Of a DNA stretch of 63,778 bases, positions 19,170 to 28,331 are shown piece by piece. The notes beneath the pieces were generated by a model that was given only the letters and a program-made list of their open reading frames with translations, made no database searches and was not told the DNA's origin. The stretch's first letter is position 1. Each line of letters begins with the position of its first letter. The DNA comes from Gracilaria vermiculophylla. Lineage: Eukaryota; Rhodophyta; Florideophyceae; Gracilariales; Gracilariaceae. Location of the stretch: positions 584,730 through 648,507 of the forward strand of contig JAHNZQ020000010.1 of assembly GCA_019155205.2 (NCBI GenBank). The letters run 5' to 3'. The position numbers and the translations under genes are program-made.

Positions 19170-21410
19170 TCATGTTGTAACTGATAATCGCTTCCATAGA
19201 GACGAACTTATTTCCATTGCTTCCGAAATCTGATCGGAATGCTTCTCCAATGCAACCTTGATTTGCTGCATTTCTTTCCGTCCAAGATCAACTGTGCCTT
19301 GGCTCCGTTGCTGCTGATGCGTTCGGCCGAATGGAGTTGGATCCCGCCAAGAACCGGTGCGCGCGTTGGATCTCGACATAGAACTGTTTTCGCCTAGATT
19401 GCTGGCCTCTAAGAGCAAGCGCTGATTTCTGGACTGTATCGCGGCAGCCAGTTCGGCGGTCCTCGCACGAAACGCAGCCAGACGACGCTTTTTTTGGCGA
19501 AGAATTGTCAATCTCTCCAACTCCAGCTTGCTAAGCTGAGCGCTTCCCGTCTCCAAACTTTCGAAGACAGTTTTAACACGACGTTTAAGCGCCTCGGTGG
19601 TTTCCTTCACGCGATTGAGTTTCAGGCGAAGCTCCTGCTCAGACCGATCCGCGTCTGCCAGTACCGCTTGTAGCTTATTGATATCGTTCGCGTTACTTTC
19701 AGAGCGATCACTGACAGCATGCGTCCACTCCAGCAACAAACTGGCTACATTGCCGAGAGAATCCCCAATGCCAGGTTGTTGATTGTTCCCTGTCAGACCT
19801 TCCACTCTCTTTTCGAGGTACGGAAGAATACTTGCAAACGACTTGACGGAGGAAACTTTGCCCAGAGTACCATCTCCCACTCTGCCGTGTTGGTCGCGCA
19901 GGGACTGCACATGTCGTAAGGCATGTATAACGTTGTCAGCAATCTCCCTGAAGGCATGCGTGCGCCGGTTTTGTTGAGATTCCGAGAACGGGCGGTCAGG
20001 CAACAAGGTGGGAAGGTCAACCTGCAGACTGTGCCAGCGAAGAGGATCGGTCACGTGAAAGGAACCATCCGCCAAAAGGACGATGGCAACGGGTCCGTCC
20101 CCGCGCACGTAATGGGACATTATCGCGCGTATGCTGGAGCGCGAAGAGCCATGCGGACTATGAACGGTAAAGAGCTCACGAAGGGAAGAAGTGGGGCACC
20201 TCTCCAAAGCGAGCGCGTCTTCAAGCAACGACAGGAACGAGAAGGTAAGCGAATAGACAGCTGTAGACGTGGCAAAGAAGAAGGTGTCCGCATGCGAAGC
20301 AACGGGCGTAAGACTGACCGCAGATTCAAAAGCAATTCGTTCAAAGCACAGAAATGCGGGCGCCACAGACTGCGCACACGAGGCGTATTCCTTGCTGGCG
20401 AGTAGTAAACCTTCTCCGGCAGGCTGACTTGACAGGAACCAATTGGCATCCACTTGCTCCATTGCTATTAAGACGTATACGTTGCCCTGTTGCGAAACGC
20501 GCAGCAAAACGGGCTGTTTTGTGGCGGTGATTTGCACGAGTTGCGTGAATAGCTCAGCGTTGGGCTCCTTTTGAATGTGAAGCGGTCCCTGGAAAAGTAG
20601 AGGCGCGGGCTTAAACTCTCTGACGGCAACCATTTCAGTGCCGCTTTGCTCAAACACGGAGTCCAGGAAGACAAGCTGTAGGCGAGCTTGGCGAAGCGCC
20701 CAGGGCATTTGAGAATCGCCAAAACTAAGTCGCCTACTCGTGTTGGCCGAGGATGGGGTTGCGGACGCATCGGCGTTGAGAACAGCGTTGGCGGCGCGGC
20801 GCAGCCTGCGGAAGTCATCGACGGGTATTCTGGTGCCTATGGGAGCTATCGGGGCGGCGACGTAAACGCTGCCATCTTCAGCCAGCACGTAGACAGCGAG
20901 CGCGTGCCATCCGACTCCCGAGGCGCATACGAAGGAGACAGGGGGCGCACCAGCTGTGACGACCTGAATTCTTTGACGTTCAATGGCGGCGGCTTCGGCA
21001 CTGATGGCGTCGAAAACCCTCAAGCAGTAGTCTGAGGTGAGGAGCATCAAGAAGGCCGGGGCAGAAGGCAGCCATTGGACGTGAAGAACGTCAAGCGCCG
21101 GGCGGGTGTGAAACAGGGTGGTTGCCACATCGTAGCAGACGCCGCTATGGTGATGCAGGACGGCAACGCGTCTGCGAGACACGAGGGCGGTGTAGGGGCC
21201 GCTGACCAGCTCGTAGCGCGGGGGGAAAAGCAGCGTTGCCTCTCGCGACATGGCTCTTTGGGTGAGCGGTATCATGTGCATGACGTTGTCTGAAACGACT
21301 GCGGCGTGCGTGGGCGACAGCGAGGGGAGAATGTGGGGCGGGTGTGGGGACGCGGGCGCAGCGGCCGGAGCGGCGCGCTGGGTGCGCAGGTGGGCGCGGA
21401 GCGCGAGCAT
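19170..21410 (-). CDS. NUP88: Nup88-like nucleoporin
   Basis: A 746-residue protein resembling Nup88 (Nup82 in yeast), a component of the cytoplasmic face of the nuclear pore that works with Nup214 and Nup98 in mRNA export. The N-terminal ~450 residues have the beta-propeller-like pattern of the family, including DVLHVQWLPSA followed by LLTSDYCLRVFDA, which is typical of Nup88. Residues about 560-640 form a strong coiled coil (DADRSEQELRLKLNRVKET and following heptads), and a second short helix ends the protein. It starts at the first ATG of the open frame (21410); the first ~40 residues are Ala/Pro-rich. The divergent neighbour at 21786 leaves 375 bp for two promoters. Assignment rests on architecture and short motifs, so it is good but not certain. 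Confidence 0.72.
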   Translation of the reverse strand: MLALRAHLRTQRAAPAAAPASPHPPHILPSLSPTHAAVVSDNVMHMIPLTQRAMSREATLLFPPRYELVSGPYTALVSRRRVAVLHHHSGVCYDVATTLFHTRPALDVLHVQWLPSAPAFLMLLTSDYCLRVFDAISAEAAAIERQRIQVVTAGAPPVSFVCASGVGWHALAVYVLAEDGSVYVAAPIAPIGTRIPVDDFRRLRRAANAVLNADASATPSSANTSRRLSFGDSQMPWALRQARLQLVFLDSVFEQSGTEMVAVREFKPAPLLFQGPLHIQKEPNAELFTQLVQITATKQPVLLRVSQQGNVYVLIAMEQVDANWFLSSQPAGEGLLLASKEYASCAQSVAPAFLCFERIAFESAVSLTPVASHADTFFFATSTAVYSLTFSFLSLLEDALALERCPTSSLRELFTVHSPHGSSRSSIRAIMSHYVRGDGPVAIVLLADGSFHVTDPLRWHSLQVDLPTLLPDRPFSESQQNRRTHAFREIADNVIHALRHVQSLRDQHGRVGDGTLGKVSSVKSFASILPYLEKRVEGLTGNNQQPGIGDSLGNVASLLLEWTHAVSDRSESNANDINKLQAVLADADRSEQELRLKLNRVKETTEALKRRVKTVFESLETGSAQLSKLELERLTILRQKKRRLAAFRARTAELAAAIQSRNQRLLLEASNLGENSSMSRSNARTGSWRDPTPFGRTHQQQRSQGTVDLGRKEMQQIKVALEKHSDQISEAMEISSSLWKRLSVTT

Positions 21411-21785
21411 TGGAGCGCGTTTTGGCGGCGGAAGCGTCGGGCGCCGCCGTGGATCGGCGGCTCAAGGTGGGCGACGGTGGGGACGGAGCGGCGGGCGAGG
21501 CGTCGCGGTGGCACTCGCCATGGTGGGGAACTGCACAAGAGCGTTTTGGCAAAATGCAAAAGTTTGGGAATGAGCGCGCGCGAATTATGAATCAATTTTC
21601 GAGGCAGATTCGTTCGTGCGGTGCACAACCGTGGGTTGAGATAAGTCGTCACGGTTGGTGCCGATAAGAGCGGGCGCCGGGCGCGGCTACGCTGATCGCG
21701 AAAGCACCGCCCTCTTCTCCGCGCACTGCGACATCATCAACGTGAGCGAAAGACGATTTACGCAGGCCGCACACCACGCACGACA

Positions 21786-22172
21786 ATGCATCCGCTCATC
21801 AAAAACGCGTTGGCCTTTATCGTGGGCCTGATCATGAGCGTGGTAGCGATATCAGCGATCCAATCGCTCGGCCACAGTGTGTACCCCATGAGCAAGCTGA
21901 ACCCGACGCAGTCTATCGGGTTGTTGCTGTTTGTGGAAGCGTCTTATCTGTTTGGAAGCATGCTCGGCGGCTTCTGCACGGCGAAGCTGGCAGCCACGTA
22001 CAGGATGGAGCTTGTGATGGGGCTCGGGGTGTTGCTGACCGTGTTTGGGGTGCAGAACCTGATTGCCATGCCGCACCCGCTGTGGTTTGCGGTGCTCTCG
22101 ACGTGCACGTACTTGCCGGCAGCTTACTATGGCGCCAAGTTGGTCGGCGAGAACGAGTCGCCGTTTGTTTAA
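21786..22172 (+). CDS. Small four-helix membrane protein (unknown)
   Basis: A 128-residue very hydrophobic protein starting at a clean ATG. I see four likely membrane helices: about residues 8-28 (NALAFIVGLIMSVVAISAI), 44-66 (SIGLLLFVEASYLFGSMLGG), 75-94 and 98-117. Gly/Ser/Ala small-residue motifs (GSMLGGF, GLGVLLTVFG) suggest tight helix packing. The tail is short and acidic. I do not recognise the family. The four-helix layout resembles many small bacterial-type integral membrane proteins, so a bacterial or organellar origin is possible. There is no transit peptide. Composition is less extreme than its right-hand neighbours. The hydrophobic pattern itself makes this a real gene. Confidence 0.7.
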   Translation: MHPLIKNALAFIVGLIMSVVAISAIQSLGHSVYPMSKLNPTQSIGLLLFVEASYLFGSMLGGFCTAKLAATYRMELVMGLGVLLTVFGVQNLIAMPHPLWFAVLSTCTYLPAAYYGAKLVGENESPFV

Positions 22173-22960
22173 TCTCCGCGATTAATGCCTTTTTTTTGGT
22201 TTGCTCTCACGGCAACGGCGGGGCCGTGAAATGGTCCGAGTTGACGCAAACCAACTAAGTAAAGCCGTACCGCGCAAAGATTGCCAGCGCTTTCGAAGCT
22301 CACATGTCATGCAACAGGCGCGCCGCACGGTGTTGCGTGTGCATGTATCTTGTTTGTGCGCAGTAAAGCGACGTCGGCAAGTTTACACATACCTGCTCTA
22401 TAAAATGAACCAAACGTACCCGCCGACAAAGCCGTATGCTTCATGTGAGTGCTTGCCAGCTCAACGAAAAAAGACGTCGGGCCACCGAGCGTTGCGGCGG
22501 TTGCCACCGTTGGCTACAACGGTAAGCGATTCCCAACGGTACCCGCATGCCAATGGCGCCATGTCACACAACGACCATGCGCAGCTGCATGCGGCCGATG
22601 GCGGGCGCTGCGCGCCCTGCGCACACACCACCAGTTGCGACGAAGAGCCCGTGCAGCCGCGAGTCGAAGCACCGCGCCAATAGCCGACGGCGGAGCACTG
22701 CCTTTGATAGCAACCTCATTTCGTAGGTGCGCGCCAGCCGACCGCCGCAGCGCAGCCGCCACAGTGCAAAAAAGGGCGCGTATGCACACTGCCCTCCAAC
22801 GCCGTGCGCATCAACGCGGCGGCGCGCCCACCCGCACACACAAGCGCAAAAAGCGCCAGCGCGCCCCGCCGCCGTCCGCACCCCCCTTCCCCGCGCAATC
22901 ACGCCCGCCGCCCCCCGCACCTGCGCCGCTCACCCCCTCCAAACGCCCGCCACCGCTCAA
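22173..22960. other. Intergenic region upstream of PDCD5
   Basis: About 790 bp without a recognised gene. It contains a TATA-like CTATAAAATG near 22395, too far from the PDCD5 start to be its obvious core promoter unless an upstream non-coding exon exists. The last 150 bp are very C-rich, as in the other promoters of this block. Confidence 0.45.
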
Positions 22961-23473
22961 ATGGAACAAGACGCGCAACTCGAGCAGTGGCGCGCGCAGC
23001 GCATGGCGCAGCTGCGCGCCGGCGCCCCCGCCTCCGCCGCGCAGCAGCCGCCCACGCAGCAAGAACTCGAAATGCGCCGCAAGCAGCAACAGTAAGTGCC
23101 CCCACCACGCCGCGTCCGCCCCTCCCCCCTTTCTCCCCGCGACGCACACAACACTCACGCAACGGCCCCGTTTCACCGCAGGGCGCAGGAGGAGCAGCGC
23201 CACCTCATCCTCAACCAAATCCTCACCCCCGAGGCGCGCGAGAAGCTGGCAAACATCCGCCTGGTCAAGCCGGACCGCGCGCAGCAGGTGGAAAGCTACC
23301 TCATCAGCTCGGCGCAAAACTCGCAGCTTCGTGCCAAGATCACCGAGGCGCAGCTCAAGGACATTCTGCGATCCGTCACCGAGCAAACGCACAAGCGCAC
23401 CAAGGTTACCATTGTGCGAAGAAAGGCGCTGTATGACGACGACGACGATGACGACGACGACGACGACTTTTAG
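22961..23473 (+). CDS. PDCD5: PDCD5/TFAR19 family protein (one 90-nt intron)
   Basis: A 140-residue protein of the PDCD5 family (archaeal-eukaryotic, small helical bundle, nucleic-acid binding; linked to apoptosis and chaperonin/tubulin regulation in animals). Exon 1 is 22961-23091 and exon 2 is 23182-23473. The intron starts GTAAGT and ends CGCAG. Splicing joins MRRKQQQ to AQEEQRHLILNQILTPEA, the family's most conserved part. Further family motifs are ARERLxxIxLVKP-like (EKLANIRLVKPDRAQQVE) and ITEAQLKDIL. The C-terminus is a poly-Asp tail encoded by GAC repeats, ending in Phe. The start is the first ATG of exon 1 and gives the usual MEQDAQLE-type N-terminus. The stop lies only 21 bp from the stop of the convergent glutathione synthetase gene. 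Confidence 0.93.
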
Positions 23474-23494
23474 AAGAGCCGCGGCCGCTGTTTA

Positions 23495-25144
23495 CTATTC
23501 AAACAATAAAGCGCTGTCCAACAGAGCCACGCCTGCAGACACTCCCCCATCGTCAGCCGCGGCCGGCTTGCTCCTCAGCAGAGTGCCGCCCACGCTGTTC
23601 TCAAGCACCTCATCGCCAACGCTGATGTGCACACCGAAAACGCCCAACTCCGACACAACGAGCTGCTCCGTGCCGACGCCGTCCCGAATGACAACGTTTT
23701 TGAACTGCGGCGGGCAGATTCTCTCCATGAGCACGAACGCCGCGCGCTGCTCGGCGCTCATGGACTGCAGCGCCCGCTTCATGGCCTGCGCGTACAAGTT
23801 GTTGCCGCCGCCCTCTCGCTGCGGCTTGAGCACGTAGTTCATTTCGTTGTGGATGGCGTCGTGCACGGCGCGGCGCGCCTGCTGGCAGTGCTCCTGCTCG
23901 TCGATGGAGAACTGTCGCGCAAACGTGGCGCGCACCAGCGCCGCGTCGCGCTCGGGCAGGAAGCGCTCCACCTCCCCCGGCTCGTCCAGCACCTGCTGCA
24001 TCTTCTTGGTGCCGACGAGCTGCACGGCGACGGACGGGCACTTGGCGGCGGTGCTGCGCTCCACGAGCTCGCGCGCCGCCCACTCGGCGTCGCCGGCGTA
24101 GTGGTGCGGCGCGTAGCCGGCGCGAAAGTACACGACGGACACGACGAGCGGGTGCGGGCGCGCGGGGAGGCGCACGAGCAGGTTGCACGCGGCGTCCAGC
24201 GAGGCGCAGCGGCGCAGGTCGGACAGCGACAGGCGCAGCATCTCGAGGCGGTGGCGCTGCCACAGCGTGTGGCGCACCATGTGCTGGTCGGTGGCGTTGG
24301 ACTCGGCCGGCAGCACGACCATGACGAGCACGGGGGGCGCGGGCGACGGCGGCGGGGCGCACTGGCGCACAAAGGCGGCGTGGGCGGCGGCCAGGGCGGC
24401 CGGGAGCGCGTCGTCGGCGTGGTTGGGCGGCAGCGCGGCGAGCGGCAGGCGCACGGACGCGGCGGGGTGCGAGGCCATCAAGCGGTGCAGGCGGGCGACG
24501 CGCGCGCCCAGACAGGCGTAGCTGGCGGCGATGCAGTTGATCTCGACCATGCGGAGGCCGTACGCGGCGGGGGCGTGCTGGTGCATGAAGTAGTCGTAGC
24601 GGCAAACGGACAGGCGCACGGGGCGCGGCGCGGCGCGGCAGCGCTGCAAGATGGCGAGCAGGCGCGCAGTGAAGGGGTCGCTGCGCGCGGTGCCGGCCAG
24701 GCGGCGGCGCAGGTACGCGGGGTCGCACGCCATGCGGTGCACGAGCGTGTTGAGGGCGGGGGTGATGCGCAGCGCGAGGCGGTGCGCCGCGGCGTGGAAC
24801 GGGGACGGCGCCAGCGTGAGCGGGGCGTGCACCAGCTGCGTGCCGGGCGGCGCGTCGGCGGCGGCGGCCATGACGACGCCGTGCGCCAGCGCCAACGACA
24901 GCGCCTCGGCCACGGCCGGCGGCGACGGCGTGGGCGCCGGCGGCGGCGCGGCGCACGGCGTGGGCGGCGGCTGTGGGTCGGCGCGGCGCGACGCTGTGGG
25001 CGGCGACTGCGGCGAGGCGCACGGCGCCAGTGGTGGCTCGGCGCGCGGCGACCGCGTCGCCGCCGACGGCGCCGCAGCGCGCGGCGTGGGCGGCGGCGCC
25101 GGTTGCGAATCGGCGCGCGGCGGCGGCGGCGAGGGGGGCGGCAT
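23495..25144 (-). CDS. GSS: Glutathione synthetase (eukaryotic type)
   Basis: A 549-residue ATP-grasp enzyme joining gamma-glutamylcysteine and glycine to make glutathione. Family blocks: RYDYFMHQHAP then GLRMVEINCIAASYACLG (substrate-binding region), VVYFRAGYAPHHY, YVLKPQREGGGNNLYA (the glycine-rich G-loop over ATP) and near the end VVSELGVFGVHIS and NSVGGTLLRSKP with the A-loop. Catalytic-fold Asn and Glu residues in MVEINCI are present. The start at 25144 is the first Met preceding a Pro/Ala/Ser-rich leader of ~85 residues with internal repeats (PPTPRAA, PPTPCAA); this could be an organelle transit peptide or plain low complexity. The frame is open much further upstream only through GC composition and overlaps the NudC promoter. 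The C-terminal codons overlap the PDCD5 3' signal. Confident in identity, less in the start. Confidence 0.93.
   Translation of the reverse strand: MPPPSPPPPRADSQPAPPPTPRAAAPSAATRSPRAEPPLAPCASPQSPPTASRRADPQPPPTPCAAPPPAPTPSPPAVAEALSLALAHGVVMAAAADAPPGTQLVHAPLTLAPSPFHAAAHRLALRITPALNTLVHRMACDPAYLRRRLAGTARSDPFTARLLAILQRCRAAPRPVRLSVCRYDYFMHQHAPAAYGLRMVEINCIAASYACLGARVARLHRLMASHPAASVRLPLAALPPNHADDALPAALAAAHAAFVRQCAPPPSPAPPVLVMVVLPAESNATDQHMVRHTLWQRHRLEMLRLSLSDLRRCASLDAACNLLVRLPARPHPLVVSVVYFRAGYAPHHYAGDAEWAARELVERSTAAKCPSVAVQLVGTKKMQQVLDEPGEVERFLPERDAALVRATFARQFSIDEQEHCQQARRAVHDAIHNEMNYVLKPQREGGGNNLYAQAMKRALQSMSAEQRAAFVLMERICPPQFKNVVIRDGVGTEQLVVSELGVFGVHISVGDEVLENSVGGTLLRSKPAAADDGGVSAGVALLDSALLFE
23505..23510 (+). 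promoter_or_regulatory. Candidate PDCD5 polyadenylation signal inside the opposing gene
   Basis: AATAAA 32 nt after the PDCD5 stop codon. On the other strand these bases are codons of the last residues of glutathione synthetase, so the two transcripts must overlap tail-to-tail. Confidence 0.45.
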
Positions 25145-25432
25145 CGACGCGGGCGGCGGCGGACGGGCGCGCGCTCCCACGCGCGCGGGGGCGCGCCGCC
25201 GCGCGGGGGGCACGCTCGATGGCGGCGAGCTCTGCGCGCCAGTGCTGATGGCGCGACGCAATGCAACGTGTGCACGCGTGGCGCGCGTGTGCGGCGCGTG
25301 CAACGTGTCGCGGCGTTTGCAACTCTTGCGCGTAAAGCGCGCGACGTCGGCAGCGGCGGCGCGCGCGCGGCGCGGGGGGGGGCGCGGCGGCGGCGACGGC
25401 GGCTTGTCGGGGCGGCGCGCGCAAATCGAGCG

Positions 25433-26191
25433 ATGGGCGACCGCGCAACCGGTACGTGGGGGCGGCGCGCGTGGGCGGCGCGGCGGCGGGGCGCGGGTTG
25501 CTGACCAGCGCGGCTCTTGCGGTGCGCGGCGGCAGAGAGCGAGGCGCAGCGCGACGGCGAGCGCGACGCGGCGGGCGCGGCGGGCGCGGCGGGCGCGGCG
25601 GGCGCGGCGGGCGCGGCGGGCGCGGCGGGCGCGGCGGGCGCGGCGGACGCGGCGGGCGCGGCGGCGGCGTCGGCGGCCGCGCCGTCGGCCGGGCACGGCG
25701 GGCGCGGCCCCGGCTACTGGTGGACGCAGACGCTGTCCGAGCTGAGCGTGGTGCTGCGCGTGCCGGGCGGCACGACGGCGGCGCGCGTGGCGTGCGCGAT
25801 CGGCGACCGCAGCGTGCGCGTGGCCGTGGGCGAGCGCACGCTGCTGGAGGGCCGGCTGCAGCACGCGGTGCGCGCGGACGAGAGCTTCTGGCAGCTGGAC
25901 CGGCAGGACCTGACGCTGAGCCTGCACCTGGAGAAGGCGGACGCGCTCAACTGGTGGAGCTGCGTGGTGGACGGGCACCCCGCCATCGACGTGTCGCGCA
26001 TCCAGCCCGACAGCAGCCGGCTGGACGACCTGGACGGCGAGACGCGCTCCATGGTGGAGAAGATGATGTACGACCAGCGGCAGAAGGCGGCCGGGCTGCC
26101 CACCAGCGACGAGCAGCAGAAGCTCAAACTGTTTGAAAATTTCAAGAAGCAGCACCCGGAAATGGACTTTAGTCAAGCCAAGCTGCAGTAA
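25433..26191 (+). CDS. NUDC: NudC family protein with CS domain (one 84-nt intron)
   Basis: A 224-residue NudC (nuclear distribution C) protein, a co-chaperone of dynein/LIS1-dependent nuclear and vesicle movement. The large exon has no ATG before the coding part; its open frame begins only at a TTG. A short upstream exon 25433-25451 (MGDRAT) followed by GTACGT, and an acceptor GGCAG ending at 25535, restores a clean start, so exon 2 is 25536-26191. After an Ala-Gly repeat (GCGGGC units, residues about 18-50) comes the CS domain: YWWTQTLSELSVVLRVPGG, the strands of the p23 fold, then DESFWQLDRQDLTLSLHLEK and LNWWSCVVDGHPAID, the most diagnostic NudC motifs. The C-terminus MVEKMMYDQRQKAAGLPTSD is also typical. 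The usual N-terminal coiled coil is replaced by low complexity. Divergent from GSS. Confidence 0.9.
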
Positions 26192-26308
26192 ACGTCTATA
26201 TACACTGGCACACACACTCACACACGTACAGGCGCGCGCAACACGGCGGCGCAGCCGCTCGGGCGCGTGCCCGCGGCTGCGCGCGCTATCTGCCCGCGGC
26301 CGCGCGCG

Positions 26309-26845
26309 CTATCTGCCCGCGGCGGCGGCGGCGGCGGCGGCGGCGGCTGCGGCGGCGGAGGGGGCGGCAGCAGCGGCGGCGGCGGCGGCGGCGGCAGATG
26401 CGGTGGCAGATGCGGCGGCGGCGGCGGCGGCAGCGGCAGCGGTGGCAGCGGCGGCGGCGGTGGCGGCGCGGCGGCTGCGGCCGCTCATCTGGGCGCGCAC
26501 GCGCTGCTTGGCGCGCGCCAGCGTCTTGACGATGGCGTGCACGTCCTTCTCGAGCAGGCGCACGCGGTCGCGCAGCAGCGCGCTGGCGCGCGCGCCCTTG
26601 ACGCCCACAAAGCCGCGCTCGCGCACCATGATGCCGCCGCGGCGGCGCGCCTCGGCGGCCAGCAGCGCCACGCCCACCACGTCGGCGTCCATCTTGGGCG
26701 CCGTGCCGGGCACGACGACGGTGCGCCACGTGGTCTTGAGCTGCGCCGGCAGCGTGGGCGGGCGGCGCGGCGACGTGGGCTGCGCGCTCTGCGGCCGCGC
26801 GCACGGCGGCAGCTCGAGCGGCAGCAGCGGCAGCATGGGGCGCAT
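26309..26845 (-). CDS. Unknown protein with long poly-Ala tail
   Basis: A 178-residue frame from the ATG at 26845. Residues about 35-120 have ordinary, gene-like composition (TTWRTVVVPGTAPKMDADVV, then LLAAEARRRGGIMVRERG and a helical RDRVRLLEKDVHAIVKTL). They are followed by about 55 residues of almost pure alanine encoded by GCC/GCT repeats. I do not recognise the family. The region upstream of the ATG is a 61-nt G run and then the scaffold gap, so the true 5' end or an upstream exon may be missing. It converges with NudC, 117 bp between stops. The helical segment could be a coiled-coil oligomeriser. Because of the GC-rich surroundings the frame is only moderately certain. Confidence 0.45.
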   Translation of the reverse strand: MRPMLPLLPLELPPCARPQSAQPTSPRRPPTLPAQLKTTWRTVVVPGTAPKMDADVVGVALLAAEARRRGGIMVRERGFVGVKGARASALLRDRVRLLEKDVHAIVKTLARAKQRVRAQMSGRSRRAATAAAAATAAAAAAAAAASATASAAAAAAAAAAAPSAAAAAAAAAAAAAGR

Positions 26846-26871
26846 GGCGGCGGGCGCGAGGGCGGCGGCGC

Positions 26872-26873
<2 letters not shown>

Positions 26874-26936
<63 letters not shown>

Positions 26937-27067
26937 GGGGCGGGGGGGGGGGGGGGGGCGGCCGGGGNNNNNNNNNNNNNNNNNNNNNNNNNNNNNNNNN
27001 NNNNNNNNNNNNNNNNNNNNNNNNNNNNNNNNNNNNNNNNNNNNNNNNNNNNNNNNNNNNNNNNNNN
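26874..27067. repeat. 61-nt poly-G run and 100-N scaffold gap
   Basis: Uninterrupted G from 26874 to 26934, further G runs to 26967, then exactly 100 N (26968-27067). Composition changes abruptly across it: very GC-rich to the left, AT-rich to the right. The join is unresolved and could be a scaffolding decision rather than contiguous sequence. Confidence 0.9.
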
Positions 27068-27350
27068 TAAATTCTAAAATTGATCTAGCAATTAAGATTA
27101 CCTCTAGGTCGTCCACATGGCTGTTCTCCATGCGAACCGTACACACCACCTTTGGCGCCAAATACTAGAATTACCTGACGGTCACTATACTACATTTTGC
27201 AAAACAATTTTATGCATGGGAAAAGAAACATACTCCAGACAACAATTCGATTACAGACATACCAGAAATAGAATACATTTTGAATCATTTACCTGAGAAA
27301 GAAAGAGAGAAAGCACGTCATGAGCTTCAAAAAAAAAAGGAATTGCAAAT

Positions 27351-28331
27351 GTGGAAGACTCATGTGAAATCAACTCATATCGACCCAAATTCGAAAAACA
27401 TGGCGAACATTCTGGACAACATTTTACTCTGAATGAGTTTGCACGACTCTGCGTGCTGCTTCGTGATAATGATAGAGCACGCTTTGCATTGATAAAGGCT
27501 GTTGGATTAGAGTTGACGAGAAGCTGGATTGATGTTAACGTAACGAGAGATTTATTTTGGATGATCGTGGAAAACAGGTTTAATGGGAAATCGGTGGACA
27601 CAATTGAGAGTTTCAGGGGGCATATCGATGATGTTAATTCGAATGAACGCCCCATCACATTTCGTACGGCGCCTATGTTGAAAACGCAATTCACTCAAAT
27701 CAAAAGACAGTTTACTGTGGTTCGAGACCAGTGGTCTGCCTCTGGACAGAACGATAGTTCGCGCGTCACTGACTTTTTGCGGTATACGAGTAATGGAGAT
27801 CTAACTGCTCATTCCAAAAGTGTTCTGATTTTATTTCTTGTTTGTAGGCTAGGCACACTGCATGAAGACGTTTCATTGCTCAGCTTAACTACAAAACCAA
27901 TCTGCAAAGAAGACGCCGGATATGAAGAAGGTGTTCCAGTTAGCCGGGGAAACACAGATACGAATGAGCGAAAAAAACCACGCTTGCACCAAGACCGCGG
28001 AGATATCAGGGCTGAGGTTTTGAACCTCTCGGAGGGCCTGCATCGCCTGGGATCGGCTTCTGAAGCACGAATGGCACTGCTTATGGAGCAGTTACATTTC
28101 GAGCGGACCAAACATGAAAGAAGCGGAGACGAAGAAACGATTGTCATGATGGAGAAGCAGAACAGATTGATGTCTCTCATGGAAGAGAGTGCTCTGCGCT
28201 ACGAACGAGCGCAAAAGACAGGAATTCGGTCGTTCATCGAAAGTTGTCGTATGGTATTGGAAGAGAATCAACGTCAATTTGATGCTTTCGGTAACGCTCC
28301 GAATACTGACGAACGCGAACGCAATCAGTAA
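27351..28331 (+). CDS. Unknown 326-codon protein, possibly transposon-derived DNA-binding type
   Basis: A long open frame in AT-balanced DNA with gene-like composition, but with no in-frame ATG at its beginning (it opens after a TGA at 27321). A second frame just upstream also reads like protein (around NHLPEKEREKARHELQKKKE), and a run of ten A (27329-27338) separates the two. So there is either a frameshift or an upstream exon. The first half has a helical pattern (FTLNEFARLCVLLRDNDRA, LTRSWIDVNVTRDLFWMIVE) and WSASGQND, reminiscent of the spacing in Myb/SANT-like companion proteins of PIF/Harbinger transposons, but I cannot confirm that. The second half is charged coiled coil with Lys/Arg clusters (ERKKPRLHQDRGD). 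It lies directly right of the scaffold gap in a transposon-rich region. Family unknown. Confidence 0.45.
   Translation: MEDSCEINSYRPKFEKHGEHSGQHFTLNEFARLCVLLRDNDRARFALIKAVGLELTRSWIDVNVTRDLFWMIVENRFNGKSVDTIESFRGHIDDVNSNERPITFRTAPMLKTQFTQIKRQFTVVRDQWSASGQNDSSRVTDFLRYTSNGDLTAHSKSVLILFLVCRLGTLHEDVSLLSLTTKPICKEDAGYEEGVPVSRGNTDTNERKKPRLHQDRGDIRAEVLNLSEGLHRLGSASEARMALLMEQLHFERTKHERSGDEETIVMMEKQNRLMSLMEESALRYERAQKTGIRSFIESCRMVLEENQRQFDAFGNAPNTDERERNQ

Noticed and set aside
25517..26191. Intronless NudC starting at 25517
   Set aside because: That codon is TTG and no in-frame ATG precedes the CS domain; the two-exon model provides an ATG and consensus splice sites.
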